NCBI GenBank assembly: GCA_029237695.1
Contig: CM055273.1
Location: forward strand, 61,369,968 to 61,433,967
DNA: 64,000 bases
Direction: 5' to 3'
DNA from: Conchocele bisecta
Lineage: Eukaryota > Mollusca > Bivalvia > Lucinida > Thyasiridae
Shown: positions 14,670 through 25,525 of the stretch, in pieces
Numbering within the stretch: the stretch's first letter is position 1
Layout: each line of letters begins with the position of its first letter
The notes under the pieces: generated by a model
Database searches by the model: none
The model's input: only the letters and a program-made list of their open reading frames with translations
Told to the model about the DNA's origin: nothing
Made by a program: the position numbers and the translations under genes

Positions 14670-14950
14670 AGAGAGATCCAGAGAGAGAGACCAGAGAGAG
14701 AGACCAGAGACCAGAGACCAGAGACCGGCCGGCCGGACCGGACCGGACCGGACCGGACCGGACCGGACCGGACCGGACCGGACCGGACCGGACCGGACCG
14801 GACCGGACCGGACCGGACCGGACCGGACCGGACCGGACCGGACCGGCCGGACCGGACCGGACCGGACCGGACCGGACCGGACCGGACCGGACCGGACCGG
14901 ACCGGACCGGACCGGACCGGACCGGACCGGACCGGACCGGACCGGACCGG
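13986..14950. repeat. compound (GA)n / gagaccaga / (ACCGG)n microsatellite, duplicated
   Basis: Purine-rich (GA)n with interspersed gagaccaga spans about 13990-14315. It is followed by a GC-rich transition and (ACCGG)n to 14459, then a second GA-rich block (14460-14724) and a second (ACCGG)n block to 14950. Thus the whole [GA][ACCGG] module occurs twice. Each pentamer holds CCGG, giving one CpG every 5 bp. Open frames on both strands (RSGPV-type on minus, ERERDQ-type and DRTGP-type on plus) are repeat artefacts. Confidence 0.97.
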
Positions 14951-15831
14951 CGTACAGGAACTGCGTACAGAGAATGGGGAGCTGAAGGAAAAAGTGGCCC
15001 ATTTGGAATCTAAATTCACTGCAAGTTATGTTAAGGGTAGTGACGAGGAGGTGAAACATTTAACAGGATTACCATCATTCACAGTTATATATATATTGTT
15101 TAATTTTCTGGAGCCTCACCTGCCATCCAGTCTGGTCATGCCCAAATTCAAGGTAATGATATTGACATTAGTGAAATTGCGACTAAATTTGTCAAATCTC
15201 TTTCTTGCGTATGAATTTGACACTACTCAATCAACAATATCTAGACCTTTTTACACGGACAATTGACTGTATATACAAGCGGCTAAAGAAACTCATAAGA
15301 TGGCCAGAGCGCGAGACATTGAGAAAAACCATGCCAATGGAATTTAGGAAGTACTTCGGCCACAGGTGTGCAGTGATAATTGATGGTTTTGAGGTATTTA
15401 TTGAGAAACCAAGTGGTTTGAAAGCCAGAGTAGAAACCTGGTCTTCATACAAACACCACCACACTGTGAAATTTCTAATTAGACTTACTCCTCAGGGCAG
15501 TGTGTTCTTCATATCGAAAGCAAGGGGTGGATTTGATGTCAAGGACAGTGTTGGCTCGGTAGCTGCAGAAGTGAAGATTCCAGCATTTACGAAATGTCTT
15601 GATCAGCTATCCCCTCTGGACGTGGAATCAACGCGTAAACTTGCCCACTCAAGGATACATGTGAAACGGGTTATTGGTTCAGTTCGACAGAAATATACTA
15701 TATTGAACGGTTGTTTTCCCATTAATTGTCTCATGAACAAGGATAAGTTTGGTAAGACGGTCACTGACAAAATTGTTACCGTTTCGTGTGGACTAGTAAA
15801 TTTGTGTGACTCAATTGTTGATTTTAACTGA
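14951..15831 (+). pseudogene. THAP-type DDE_Tnp_4 transposase remnant
   Basis: A decayed transposase in two frames. The first frame, from about 14952 to 15260, starts inside a coiled coil (VQELRTENGELKEKVAHLES) and contains a helix-turn-helix like HTH_Tnp_4 (LTLVKLRLNLSNLFLAYEF). A one-base frameshift near 15250 moves into the frame that runs to the stop at 15831. That frame carries the DDE_Tnp_4 catalytic core: the first Asp in VIIDGFEVFIEKPS, then ETWSSYKHHHTVKF and RIHVKRVIG near the C terminus. Between SKARGG and FDVKDSVG about 30 residues expected in the family are missing, including the DRGF motif with the second catalytic Asp. The N-terminal THAP zinc finger is absent because the coding sequence begins exactly at the end of the (ACCGG)n repeat. 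Inactive; ISL2EU/Harbinger-like affiliation is an inference. Confidence 0.85.
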
Positions 15832-15971
15832 ACCAAATTGATCTACACTGGTCCTTGCACTTCTTCGTGTCCTTTTGTAAATACATGTACTTAAAAATCT
15901 TCTTTTTCTGATTCACTTATTTCGCCATCAAACATTTATTTTTGTATTGATTGCAACGAAATAGCGATTAT

Positions 15972-16083
15972 GCGATTTCGGTCGGCTGCCAGCATGGTAC
16001 CGGTAAACAGTTGTCTGTCGGTCGGTATAGTCGACTATACCGACCGACAGCCGACCTGTTTATCTGCAGCCGACCGAAATCGC
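15972..16083. repeat. 112-bp hairpin with perfect 36-bp central palindrome
   Basis: 16015-16050 is a perfect palindrome centred on tagtc|gacta (arm ctgtcggtcggtatagtc). Outer arms gcgatttcggtcggctg (15972-15988) and its exact complement (16067-16083) extend it. It lies about 140 bp after the transposase remnant and could be a subterminal hairpin of that element or an independent MITE core. Confidence 0.85.
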
Positions 16084-16469
16084 TGAATTGGTATTCCTGG
16101 GCCAAGGGTGTGGAATTTCTTCATCAGATTTGCTGGCACCTTTTGAAATTAAAATCATATACATATCCCAATTCAAAACCATTTTTAATAGAAGCTAAAC
16201 ATGTATACTTTATCATTTATTCCATTATCATGATTATCACATAAAGCATGTAATAATAAAGAATAAACAAACATAGTAAGCATGATATTACTTCCTTTCA
16301 ATGGCAATATGACCAGTGAAGGCACAGATCAGCCTGCACATTCACATACAGGAGTGTGCTAGCAGATTAATATCCAGATTGATCAAACCCCATAAGGCCT
16401 TTTTTTCAAGCCACGGTCACATATACTTTTCTATATTTGTGATGCACCGTTAGAGAAACAGTCCACTTA
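16084..16469. other. AT-rich spacer, no feature seen
   Basis: No gene, RNA gene or clear repeat recognised here. Confidence 0.5.
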
Positions 16470-16690
16470 CTTCACTGGTGCTGCACTCCGTGCCGATGGA
16501 AATATTTCAAGACAATCCACTTGAAAGATACAATAGGCGCCATTAATTGTAAAAAAATGTTTCAAGACGAGTAGTAATTTTATTGACTTTTTAACACTCA
16601 TCTAGAAACATTTTATAATGGCGCATATTGTATTTTTCAAGTGGATTGTCTTACATATTCCACCGGCGCGGAGTGTAGCACCGGTGTAAT
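16470..16690. mobile_element. MITE, about 220 bp
   Basis: Near-palindromic. The left arm has 'cactggtgctgcactccg' and 'caagacaatccacttgaa'; the right arm carries their complements around 16630-16690. It is non-coding. A chance open frame (16641-16991) crosses its right arm. Confidence 0.8.
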
Positions 16691-16700
16691 AATGATAATT

Positions 16701-16890
16701 AAGATGCGCCATGTGCTTTGTACCTACACAAATGGGCGTAATTTCATAAACAAATTACAAAATTTACGATATTTTCCTGGAATGACACCGAAGGTACTCG
16801 AAATTTTCAGAGCAAATGCGGAATTCTGTCACATATTTCATGAAATTGCGCACCTGTTTGTAGGTACAAAATCACATGGTGCGTCTCGAT
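16701..16890. mobile_element. MITE of the catgtgattttgtacct family (copy 1)
   Basis: Inverted repeat with outer arm 'ccatgtgctttgtacctac' at left and complement 'gtaggtacaaaatcacatgg' at right. Related copies lie at 39404-39678, 60091-60270 and 61725-61922, which together define a family of about 180-280 bp with arms of the form catgtgattttgtacc. Confidence 0.75.
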
Positions 16891-17024
16891 TATACAGACA
16901 GTATATCTGCATTGGCAATATATACATTGAAGTTCACATACAGTACTTGCACACCAAATTAATCACCTTTTTACACGCTTGTTTTTCTTAAATTCTGGCA
17001 TCTTTCTACAGTCTGGGCAATAGG

Positions 17025-17667
17025 TATATACTGGTAGGCGACCCATTTCCGGCCAAAAATCACGTTTTTTTTCGCAATAATTTTAAACGTTTACATCTGA
17101 CCGTGATTTTTCTCACATTAACAAATACGTCGGCTCGCCTTACATAGAATAACATAAAATTCATTAGTATAGTGGGAGGTAACTGCTGACAATTGGGCCC
17201 GAAAACGGGTAATTAAAAGGCCAATTAAAATACAGGAGGAGACCCATTTTTCCGGACACTAGGATTGTCCGCGATATTTACTTTTTTGTTAAGCTAAAAC
17301 TGAAATATTACAGTGAAAGTAATTAATACTGTATGGTATTGATCAAATGATAGCAATTATTGCATGTATTACTTCGAAGATACTGTTAATTCCTTTATTC
17401 TGTACGCTTTGCCTCTTTTCAACACAAGCGCCCGGTCCCGATAATCAAGTTCCACGTCATACAGGTGTCAACAGAAGTTGGCAGGTATGTACAGTTCAAT
17501 TTAATAGTTTTACTCATTTTTCTCGGAAATCTTCACACCTGACAACTGGAAATGACCACCTTAATGACCAGGAACAAAAATCTCGTATGAAAATGCAGAA
17601 TTAAGCGTTTACGAGGGTGTCCGGGAAAATGGGTACGGACGAAAAATGGGTCTCCTACCAGTATATA
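17025..17667. mobile_element. TIR element, about 640 bp
   Basis: Left end tatatactggtaggcgaccc is mirrored by a right end reading 'gggtctcctaccagtatata'. A related motif (gaggagacccatttttccgg) sits at 17236, so the interior carries a further partial copy of the end. The internal open frame at 17347-17604 has no recognisable domain. Confidence 0.7.
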
Positions 17668-18680
17668 AGATTCCGGCTCCTCGTGTTAATTTATGGCACG
17701 CGGTGTTTTTATAAACTTGAATGTATAAGGTTTCCAAAAATTCCGGGTGCCATTTTTTTAAACCATGTTCAAGGTCATTTCAAGGTCATTGAACTTTATG
17801 CTTGATGGAAGTCGACAATTGCCAATATATGAGCCAATAGGTAGGTCATGGTCCTTAACTTGGAAATTGGTGTAAGTTGTTCAAAAACATTTCAGATTGA
17901 TATATTAAAGAATTTACGTACACTACACTAATATTCAGTATATTATTATCATATTTTCAAGATGGCCGCCAAAAATCGGGTATTTATGAGATTTCGGTTG
18001 ACTTGCTACATATTTGTGTAATGCTAAGCGCCTTCACCTGTATTCAATGGTTAATTCTTTCAACTGGAATACTATTGCAGTTAATATACTCCATTGTCAG
18101 AAAACTCAAAATGGCCGCCAAGTAAATGGCAAATGCATAGTAATTTACTAAATATAATTGGGAGAATTTGGTTGGGGAGGAAATCAACATTTCTCTCACT
18201 TTTCCCTGAGATTCCTTTACTACTAAAATGTATTGAACACTGATTTGATCGGCTAATAACATCATGCTCTGCATGACTTTTCATTCGTCTGTTGTTTTTG
18301 TGTTCCGTTTTGTTTCACTGTAAACGTGTGGTCTACAGAAGGCCATTCACGATTGAAAAACATAACACGCCCTGGCAAGTTACATTTAATTAATTGATTG
18401 CGCATATCTCACTGGGTTTCTACAATATAGCCAAATTCTCAGAAGTTCTCTTCCCGCACTAAGTTCCGCCGAGTTATTTTTTTCACAGATTAAAAAAAGT
18501 TCCATACTGTATGTATATTGTTATGAACGTCTCACTTAGTTTCTGCAATGTTTGCCAAATTCGCAGAGTTCTTTTCACGCTATTTTGCACAAATTCTTTA
18601 AACTCCCATATTTTGTTATGCATATTTTTGACACAGCTTTTGCTCAGTGTCTAGGGTAGCGACATTGCTCAAGTGTGCAT
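17668..18680. other. intergenic; two diverged atggccgccaa-containing repeats
   Basis: Around 17960 ('caagatggccgccaaaaatc') and 18110 ('aaaatggccgccaagt') two weakly similar stretches occur in direct orientation. They share the motif found in the long inverted repeats of the element at 19631-24129. No gene recognised. Confidence 0.5.
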
Positions 18681-19048
18681 TGCTCCAGATAAGGAATTAG
18701 TAATTGAGTATTGTCACTCCATCATTAGCAATTGCGTATTTCAAAATTTTAATTGTGTAAAATAGAATCACACAACTGTTTACACATCAGCAAACCGCTC
18801 ATTGAATAATTTGTTTCTAAATGAAAACACATATTGGTATTTCATTAGAATTGTCTCCTTACCAATATGTGTTTTCATGGAAAAATAAGAAAATATGCTA
18901 TATTTGTGGTCTGTTTATTGTTTTCTGTAGCATGATAAAGATACCACAATTTTTTCATTGCTTTTTGATACTCACTACTTCTGATTTCAATTGGGTTTTT
19001 GGCAATTTTAATTGGGTATTTACGCAAATACGCACCTTATCTGGAGCT
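18681..19048. mobile_element. MITE of the gctccagataag family (copy 1)
   Basis: Ends are tgctccagataaggaatta at left and 'accttatctggagct' at right. A central hairpin is built from 'aacacatattggtatttcat' and its complement. Full and partial relatives lie at 51694-52065 and 46848-47149. Confidence 0.8.
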
Positions 19049-19630
19049 CTGAGTGTGTACTCATCAGGCACTAGAATAAGTTGACAAACAAATCGCGCTA
19101 ACAGCATTCTTGAGTTACATTGTCAAAAAATGGTATACTTGTTTCCACATTTTGCGGTCGAAATGTTAAGAAACAAAAAACACTTCCGAGTACGTTTAGA
19201 ATGCATTTCCACACATACTGTAACAATGTTACGATGTATGAAAAAAAACAACAACAATTTGGCGGCATGTACCGTAATTTTATGATATTCATTTATGTAA
19301 ATAATATTAAAAATTAAAAACTAAAATACCATTTTGCATTTTTTTGCCAACTGTGTCAATTGTCTTACCTTGTTAGTTGGTTATGTCGTTTGTCGTAGAT
19401 GTCAAAATAACATTCCAATGTAATTTGTTATTTCCGCGAAATTGACAATTAATTAAAATTGTATATTTATGTCATTAACTTCCAAAATTTATATACGATT
19501 ATAACTATATATTGTTTATTTCTCCAATGTGCAGAAAAAATATTCCTACAAACCATCAACCGTCCGCGGCTAGGGTGTGTATCTAATGCAATAACCGATA
19601 ACGCTAGCAGTGCGCGCTTATACATACCCA
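19049..19630. other. AT-rich intergenic DNA
   Basis: No gene, RNA gene or clear repeat recognised. Short open frames on both strands look random. Confidence 0.5.
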
Positions 19631-20312
19631 TTAGTCCTGGCCCTGCCATAGAGACCCGTATACATTTTCATTAGGATATACGTTGACAGTTGATTTGAAT
19701 ATGGGATACTCCCAGTGTCAAGAATCTACTAGGTGGAATTCCAAAATTCATAGCATGAGTCGGTGAGCGGTCAGGCATGTACCAAAACTGAAATGCATAT
19801 ACATTTTGATAGCAATATACAATGTAGTAGATGGATGATTTTGGTGTCAATTATGTGATTTTCAAGCATGTCCGATACAGCTATGATGTTAAAAAACATA
19901 TTAGACGTTGCCTAGTTACCGTAACCCAAGATGGCCGCCATCAAAAGTCCACAAAAATGTCAACATGTGTAAGTCTTGATATGAGCGTAGTAGATCAATG
20001 AGTTTGGTGTGCATAATGATGTTTTCATGTATACCAAATATAGCGAAAGTATAAAAAAATCCTTTTAGATGTTACCTAGTTGCAAAATTCAAGATGGCCG
20101 CCATAAAACAGGCAAACATGTGCTAATTTCGATAGGAATTATAAGCAATTGGTACATTGTGTTAGTGTATTATGGAGTTTTCAGGCATACAGGCAAATCA
20201 GTGGTATCAATATACATTTTAGATGTTGTCTAGTTATCAGAACCCAAGTAGGCCGCCACAGAAAGATCCGTAAAACATGAACGTATACATATTTCGATTG
20301 GAACGTAGTAGA
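19631..20312 (+). repeat. left long terminal inverted repeat
   Basis: Contains three diverged sub-repeats of about 165 bp, with 'aagatggccgccat' near 19929 and 20093 and a decayed version, 'caagtaggccgcca', near 20247. Each sub-repeat has a 'ttagatgttacctagtt'-type stretch upstream of the motif. It is complementary to 23452-24129. Confidence 0.85.
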
Positions 20313-20399
20313 CAGATGCATTTCACAAAATACAGCAGGACAGTTAATAAAAACATCAATCAAATAGCTTAAACTCCCATGCCACTGACCAAATAGTTA

Positions 20400-23335
20400 T
20401 TACTTATTTGGACACACTGATTTTTGTTGTTTATGACAAAATCTCACGCAATTTACTCCGACCTTTTTACATGGACAGCGCTTTGTGTAACACATTTCCG
20501 TGCATTTGCAGATGCCAAGCTCCCCAAGTGGTAGTGGATTGACAAGTTTTGCAGGCAAGAGGGTGCCATAATCACTCACCCAACCATAGTTCGTTGTATC
20601 TGCAGTTGAATTGGGTCGTTTAGAAGGCACAGGACATTACACACAAGAAGACATGCTATATGGATATGACCATGAATCACACTGCTGTATGGGGGGTATG
20701 GCTTACAGAGGTTTCGGTGGCGATGCTCGGATATGCCACTCTACTCGAAGCTCGTATTTGACTTTGCACCAGCCCACACATGAACCAGATATTCCTCAGC
20801 CTTCTGAACCATCGCTTCAGTTAACTGATCTGACTCTGCAAAGTCGGCTAGGAATTAATGTGATTCACACGAGAGAGACGTGTGTTTTGTGCCAATCTTG
20901 CTCAGAGTATCGTCGCCAGTGAGGACATGCGCTTTCAATATGAACCTGCACAGTCCCACTCCTAACGTATCAGCGAGAACATGAGTGGTAGATGACGCCT
21001 ATGCTCACCGGGGCCAAACTGTACCTAAAACTCATGAAGTCCATTCTCACGCAATTGAGGCATAAACCGAAGTAAGTACACTATTGTATCTGTATCGTTG
21101 GAGATCAAAAACACCCGTATACTCCAATGACCCACTTCCCCACCACAGTGCAGAACAATGCGATGATCGATCGGCTTCTTGTACATCGCACGTCAGCGCT
21201 TCGATATGTATCGCATTTTCAGATGACAGTGGTGTTGATGTCCTGTCAGCATGTAACATGTGTGCTGGAAGAACTGCCTCGTCTGTGATGCATCCACTAA
21301 GCACGACGGTCAGCTTGGCCAGTTCGGAAGTTGATGCCAGCTGGCGAGCCAGCTGCTGCAATTTGATTATATTGGTTGGTGATGTCCAGAATGTGTCCAG
21401 CTGGTGCAGTATTGGGACAGTTTGTGATTTCTATGAGGTCAACAGACCCTACTCCTCCAGCAAGACGAAGCATTTTCCCAAGATTTAATGGACGACTGCA
21501 GGTAGCTATCAAACACGACGTGGAGACTGGCCCTGGAACAAACTGCATGGCCTGCAGATAGGGCACCGCTAATTGCGCGATCGGATGTTCCAAATGATGT
21601 TAATTTTCGAAATGACGGAACTTTAGACGTCTAAGATAATACATACATTTCCCCCAGTAATTGTTTTGTCATCTGTTACATACTTTTCCGGCAATCAGTG
21701 CACTCTTGTCAGGCTTGGATGGGAGTTCACCTTCAAATAGTGTTGAAGTTTGGATGATATCATGGCTATATATAGAGTTGAGTGCCATTCCCCGATCTTT
21801 GACGATCTCAATGTCACGCTGAGCTGCTGCTATCAGCAGCTGGTTTGTAGTACATTTGTGGCAGGTTTCTTTTTGATATGGCGGCAGACATATTTTGGTA
21901 TTTTGTAGGAACCGCTCTTACCTGAATTATTTGACCAGTATATCTCCATTCTCTAGCATCTGGAGAAGTGTTGTGGAGCTTAATTCTCTCACTTTGGATT
22001 AAGTATGGATTGCCTCTATCTCAAACAGCGTCCAGACGCCTTGCCAAATTTTCATTGAGCTTATCAGCTTTGCAACCAGTAAGTTCATTATGCAATGCAC
22101 CCTTGCTGATTCGTGGTGATTCATCGATACATCACTCATCATTTCCTGGAAAATATTTGAGACAAGTAGAATTTCGTGTAATATAAGCTGCCACTCGACT
22201 GTGATTGCGAGGTTTATAGTTTGTCCCTCAATACCACCTGTACTCTTTGGCGATCTCTGGATCGATTGTTCCAGCTTTATATGTGGTGCAACAGCATTAA
22301 AAGAATCCTCAGCCCGATTCCAGATAGAAGGTACTGTAGCAGAGGTAATTTAGACAGTCGCTCTCCCTAAAGATCGTCAGAGATTTTTCTATAGAGGCCA
22401 TGTGTACAAGAGGGAAGTTTCATTCTCGATCTGATGCTACAGCATGCTTCATGACGCTAGCTATGTGCTGAAACTGTTGTAAGTACTGGCCCATCTCAAC
22501 ATTCATTCATGAAACACTCAAATTGTTCATGATGTTCTGAAGATTGATGGACAAGCTCTGCTAACTTCTCGACTGACAATTTCTCACAAAAATCACGATG
22601 TACCTCGACCGCACATGTCATTATAGTATCATTGATTTTGTGACCACTGTGTAACAACCACTGCCAGATAGCCTCCCATGCCAACAAACCGTTCACGTCT
22701 GAAACCATCATTATTCATTGTAAGGAGTGAACATAATGACTGCCTTCCAACACAGAGTTCAAATTCAGTTTGCCAAACACTTCCGTCTCGATACGAGTAT
22801 CCTCAATCCTCTAATATACCGCCCAGCACATATCAGCAGGATTTCGACCCATTGAAACATTCCCATCATGCCATGAACATCGGAAGATTAATTTGGTTCA
22901 GTTATCATGATATCGGCCACAGTATGAAATACACCCACATCACAAAATACAGGTATGAGGGACTGAGATGGGGTTGAGTTGCCGACGGAAACTTTGGAAA
23001 TTTTGAAGGATCTTACGTACAGCTGCATAGTCAATCACAGGGGAGGGAATCACAGGCATAAACCCTACTCGCATTATCGGCATCGTCGCAGCATATAACA
23101 GAGCTTGCGAACCACCTCATGTAGGCAGTGTACAACAAGTAGTATGAACCTTTGGAAGTCCTAACTTGATGAAGGATATAATGAACTCACGCTGATCTGC
23201 GTCAAGGAGAGCAGACACACACTCGATATGCTTGGTAGTTTCACAGGCAAGCACGCTGTATCCAACAATCTGATTATGAATATCCATAAATACAGAATAA
23301 GTAGTAAAATGGTGCCCTATTGCATGGTCTGACAT
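20400..23335 (-). pseudogene. decayed gene of an uncharacterised, expanded invertebrate protein family
   Basis: Reading from 23335 down to the stop at 20400, fragments in shifting frames follow the order of one protein family that I recognise from many invertebrate genomes but that has no assigned function. N-terminal pieces include DIHNQIVGYSVLA and, near 23050, VGFMPVIPSPVIDYAAVRKI. Then come a block like VFHTVADIM…HGMMGMFQW, MMVSDVNGLLAWEAIWQWLL (22650-22711), VMKHAVASDREWNFPL with ESDCLNYL (about 22350-22470), a piece like KLEQSIQRS, and LTCDVQEAD (about 21200). The C-terminal pieces are HVLTGDDTLSKIGTKHTSL (about 20876-20932), an SSVIHGHIH block and the tail ending at 20400. That tail is Cys-rich (CKCTEMCYTKRCPCKK, then CVRFCH). 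Several stops and frameshifts make it inactive. It exactly fills the interior between the long inverted repeats. A nuclease-like (PIN-like) role is only a guess. Confidence 0.8.
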
Positions 23336-23451
23336 ATTAACCTCAATAAATGTTTGCCATTTATGTATAAACTTGTGTGTATCTTATTTTAAGCCATTTG
23401 ACTGATGTTTTTTATTGACCGTCATGCTTCAATTTTGGTAATGCATCAGTT

Positions 23452-24129
23452 TAATACATTCCAATCAAAATTAGTTTACGTTCACTTGTTTTACAGACTT
23501 TTGTGGCGGCCATCTTGGATTCTGATAACTAGACAACAACTAAAATGTATATTTATACCACTGATGTGCCTCGTATGCATGTAAACTCCATAATACACAA
23601 ACAAAATGTACCAATTGCTTATGTTCCTATCAAAATTAGCACATGTTTGCCTGTTTGGGTGATATTTTATGGCGGCCATCTTGAATTTTGCAACTAGGTA
23701 ACATCTAAATGATTTTTGACACAATAGCTATATATGGTATACATGTAAACATCATTATGGACACCAAGCTCATTCATCTACTACGCTCATATCAAGAATT
23801 ACACATGTTTACATTTTTTGTCGACTTTTGATGGCGGCCATCTTGGATTACGGTAAATAGGCAACGTCAAGATGATTATTGACATAACAGCTATTTCGGA
23901 CATGCCTATAAATCACATACTTGACACCAAAATCATCAATCTACTACATTCCTATAAAATGCCTGACGGCAGCCATCTTGGAAAATGGCCGCTCACCGAT
24001 TCATGCTATGAATTTTGGAATTCCACCTAGTAGATTCTTGACACTGGGGGTATCCCATATTCAAATCAACTGTCAAAGTCTATGCTAATGAAAATGTATA
24101 CGGGTCTCTATGACAGGGCCTGGACTAAA
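23452..24129 (-). repeat. right long terminal inverted repeat
   Basis: Reverse-complement partner of 19631-20312. 'atggcggccatcttgga'-like blocks occur near 23505, 23670, 23831 and 23970, so it keeps one more recognisable motif than the left arm. Confidence 0.85.
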
Positions 24130-24532
24130 TGAGGCGGATTGACGAAACATATAACACTCTACTTATATTCCGAATCTATTTTTAAATCTGTGTAATGTGA
24201 CCAATATAAATCATCGCAACGATAATATTTGTTGCTAGCAATATATATTTGAGTTTATGTAGATTTGGCGTTCCATATTTATGAACATGGAGTGTTTTTG
24301 TTATCAAAATTATGAAAATTAATTGCAAAAAGTGAAAATCCTGATCTACACTGTTTGCCAATACCACTATGCAGGCCTGCGGGTTAATGAACGGGTTAAG
24401 GGGGTGCGTACGCACCCGCCGCACCCCCACTGCGTACGGGCCTGAATTGGACGTTTTCGACTGGTATTAAGTTTCGTCGTTAAATTAGTCACTTGATCAA
24501 AGCATACGTACTGGGGATGTAGCGTTCGTTCG
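24130..24532. other. AT-rich intergenic DNA
   Basis: Nothing recognised apart from a GC-rich patch near 24390-24440 (gggtgcgtacgcacccgccg), which is a small imperfect palindrome. Confidence 0.5.
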
Positions 24533-24682
24533 TCAGACTGTGACTGGAGAAATGGGGCTTATGGGATTTATGACCAGTGCAGCTCATGATCAACATTCAT
24601 ATAGCCTGAAAACGATCTATATTCTTTGTTAGAAGTATGACGACGAATGTTTCATTGGTGGAATGGCGAACAGTGCAGATCC
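24533..24682. mobile_element. palindromic repeat, tgactggagaaatggggctt family
   Basis: Starts with 'ctgtgactggagaaatgggg' and continues with 'gaccagtgcagctcatgatc' and 'gcgaacagtgcagatcctg'. The family recurs as near-palindromes at 27786-27905, 39165-39400 (diverged), 42541-42745 and 55803-55975, where both arms (…ggagaaatggggcttatgg and its complement) are visible. Confidence 0.7.
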
Positions 24683-24731
24683 TGTATTATGTATGTATGA
24701 TCGCGATATGTATCGTATCGTCCCAATGGGT

Positions 24732-25525
24732 AGTTGGTTGGGAGCATGCGAAGGGTAAAATTAACGGCAGGATTCATCCTTTCCGGAATCCCGATCTACC
24801 TGGTTTGGCCCTCAGGTACGTTTTTTGCCTTCTGGTACTTGATTTAAATCCGGTTATACCACATTTTAAGAGTAGTAGGATTAGTACTAATTATATTACT
24901 TTTAGGGGCCAGGGCTAAGTGACTCTGGTGTGTTTAGGACCTGGCAACAGGTCAGGTTATTCTAATTTCAGGACTGAATATATATTATTGTAAATATTCA
25001 GTTCTGATTTTGGGATCCCCCCCACCCGATCCAACAGGCGACATACGAGACTTGATCCCGTTGACCCGGCCTAAAATGACCTTGGCTGTTGACAGGCCGT
25101 TAAATACCATCAAGCAATCAATCATATCGTCCCAGCCCTACCTAATACCTTGGTATTGGTTTTGCATACCATGTAAGAGGGACATTACTTTCATTTCCTA
25201 GAATCTTGTTTATTCATTCAGAAAAATGTGAATAAAGTTTATTCATCATGAAATTATTTTATTATACATCTACAAATTGACCCCATTCAATTGCATTGTG
25301 AATTACCCAATGTATAGAATCACAATATCTATTGTTTTGGTGGGGGTGGGGGGTGGGGGATTTGGTTGGGAGCATGGTAAGGGTAAACTTAATGTCGGGA
25401 TTCATCCTTTCCGATCCCGATCTACCTGGTTTGGCCCTTTTGCATTTGATAGTTGAATCCGGATGTACCCATTGTATGAGTATTAGGATTAGCACTAATC
25501 ATATTGCTTTGTTTTAGGGACTGGA
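24732..25525. repeat. direct duplication (about 180 bp, 630 bp apart) around a SINE tail
   Basis: 24732-24912 and 25361-25525 are similar: both have 'tggttgggagcatg', 'ccgatctacctggtttggcc' and 'aggattag-actaat-atatt'. Between them, 25043-25118 carries 'aaaatgaccttggctgttga' and 'aggccgttaaata', the 3' block typical of the tRNA-derived SINEs seen at 40316 and 42244. No gene recognised. Confidence 0.65.

Larger units (their letters stand above)
19631..24129. mobile_element. 4.5-kb transposon-like element with ~680-bp terminal inverted repeats
   Basis: The left end (attagtcctggccctgcca) and right end (…ggcctggactaaat, read in complement as atttagtccaggccctgtca) match, and the similarity continues inward for about 680 bp on both sides. 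Shared landmarks include 'gagacccgtatacattttca', 'gacagttgatttgaatatgg' and 'aatctactaggtggaattcc'. Each arm holds sub-repeats of about 165 bp with aagatggccgccat. The interior (20400-23335) is a decayed minus-strand gene. No clear target-site duplication is visible. The long arms suggest a DNA transposon, but no known transposase signature is seen inside. Confidence 0.85.

Noticed and set aside
13934..15059. Long open frames with RSGPV, LSLSL, RERE or DRTGP repeats
   Set aside because: Direct readings of (GA)n and (ACCGG)n on both strands; low-complexity artefacts.
17347..17604. Small secreted protein (hydrophobic start, 85 codons)
   Set aside because: Lies inside a TIR element, has no recognisable domain, and nearby frames are equally open.
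21084..21488. Plus-strand 134-codon open frame
   Set aside because: Antisense shadow of the minus-strand family gene; the minus strand carries the recognisable motifs (EAD, LTGDD).
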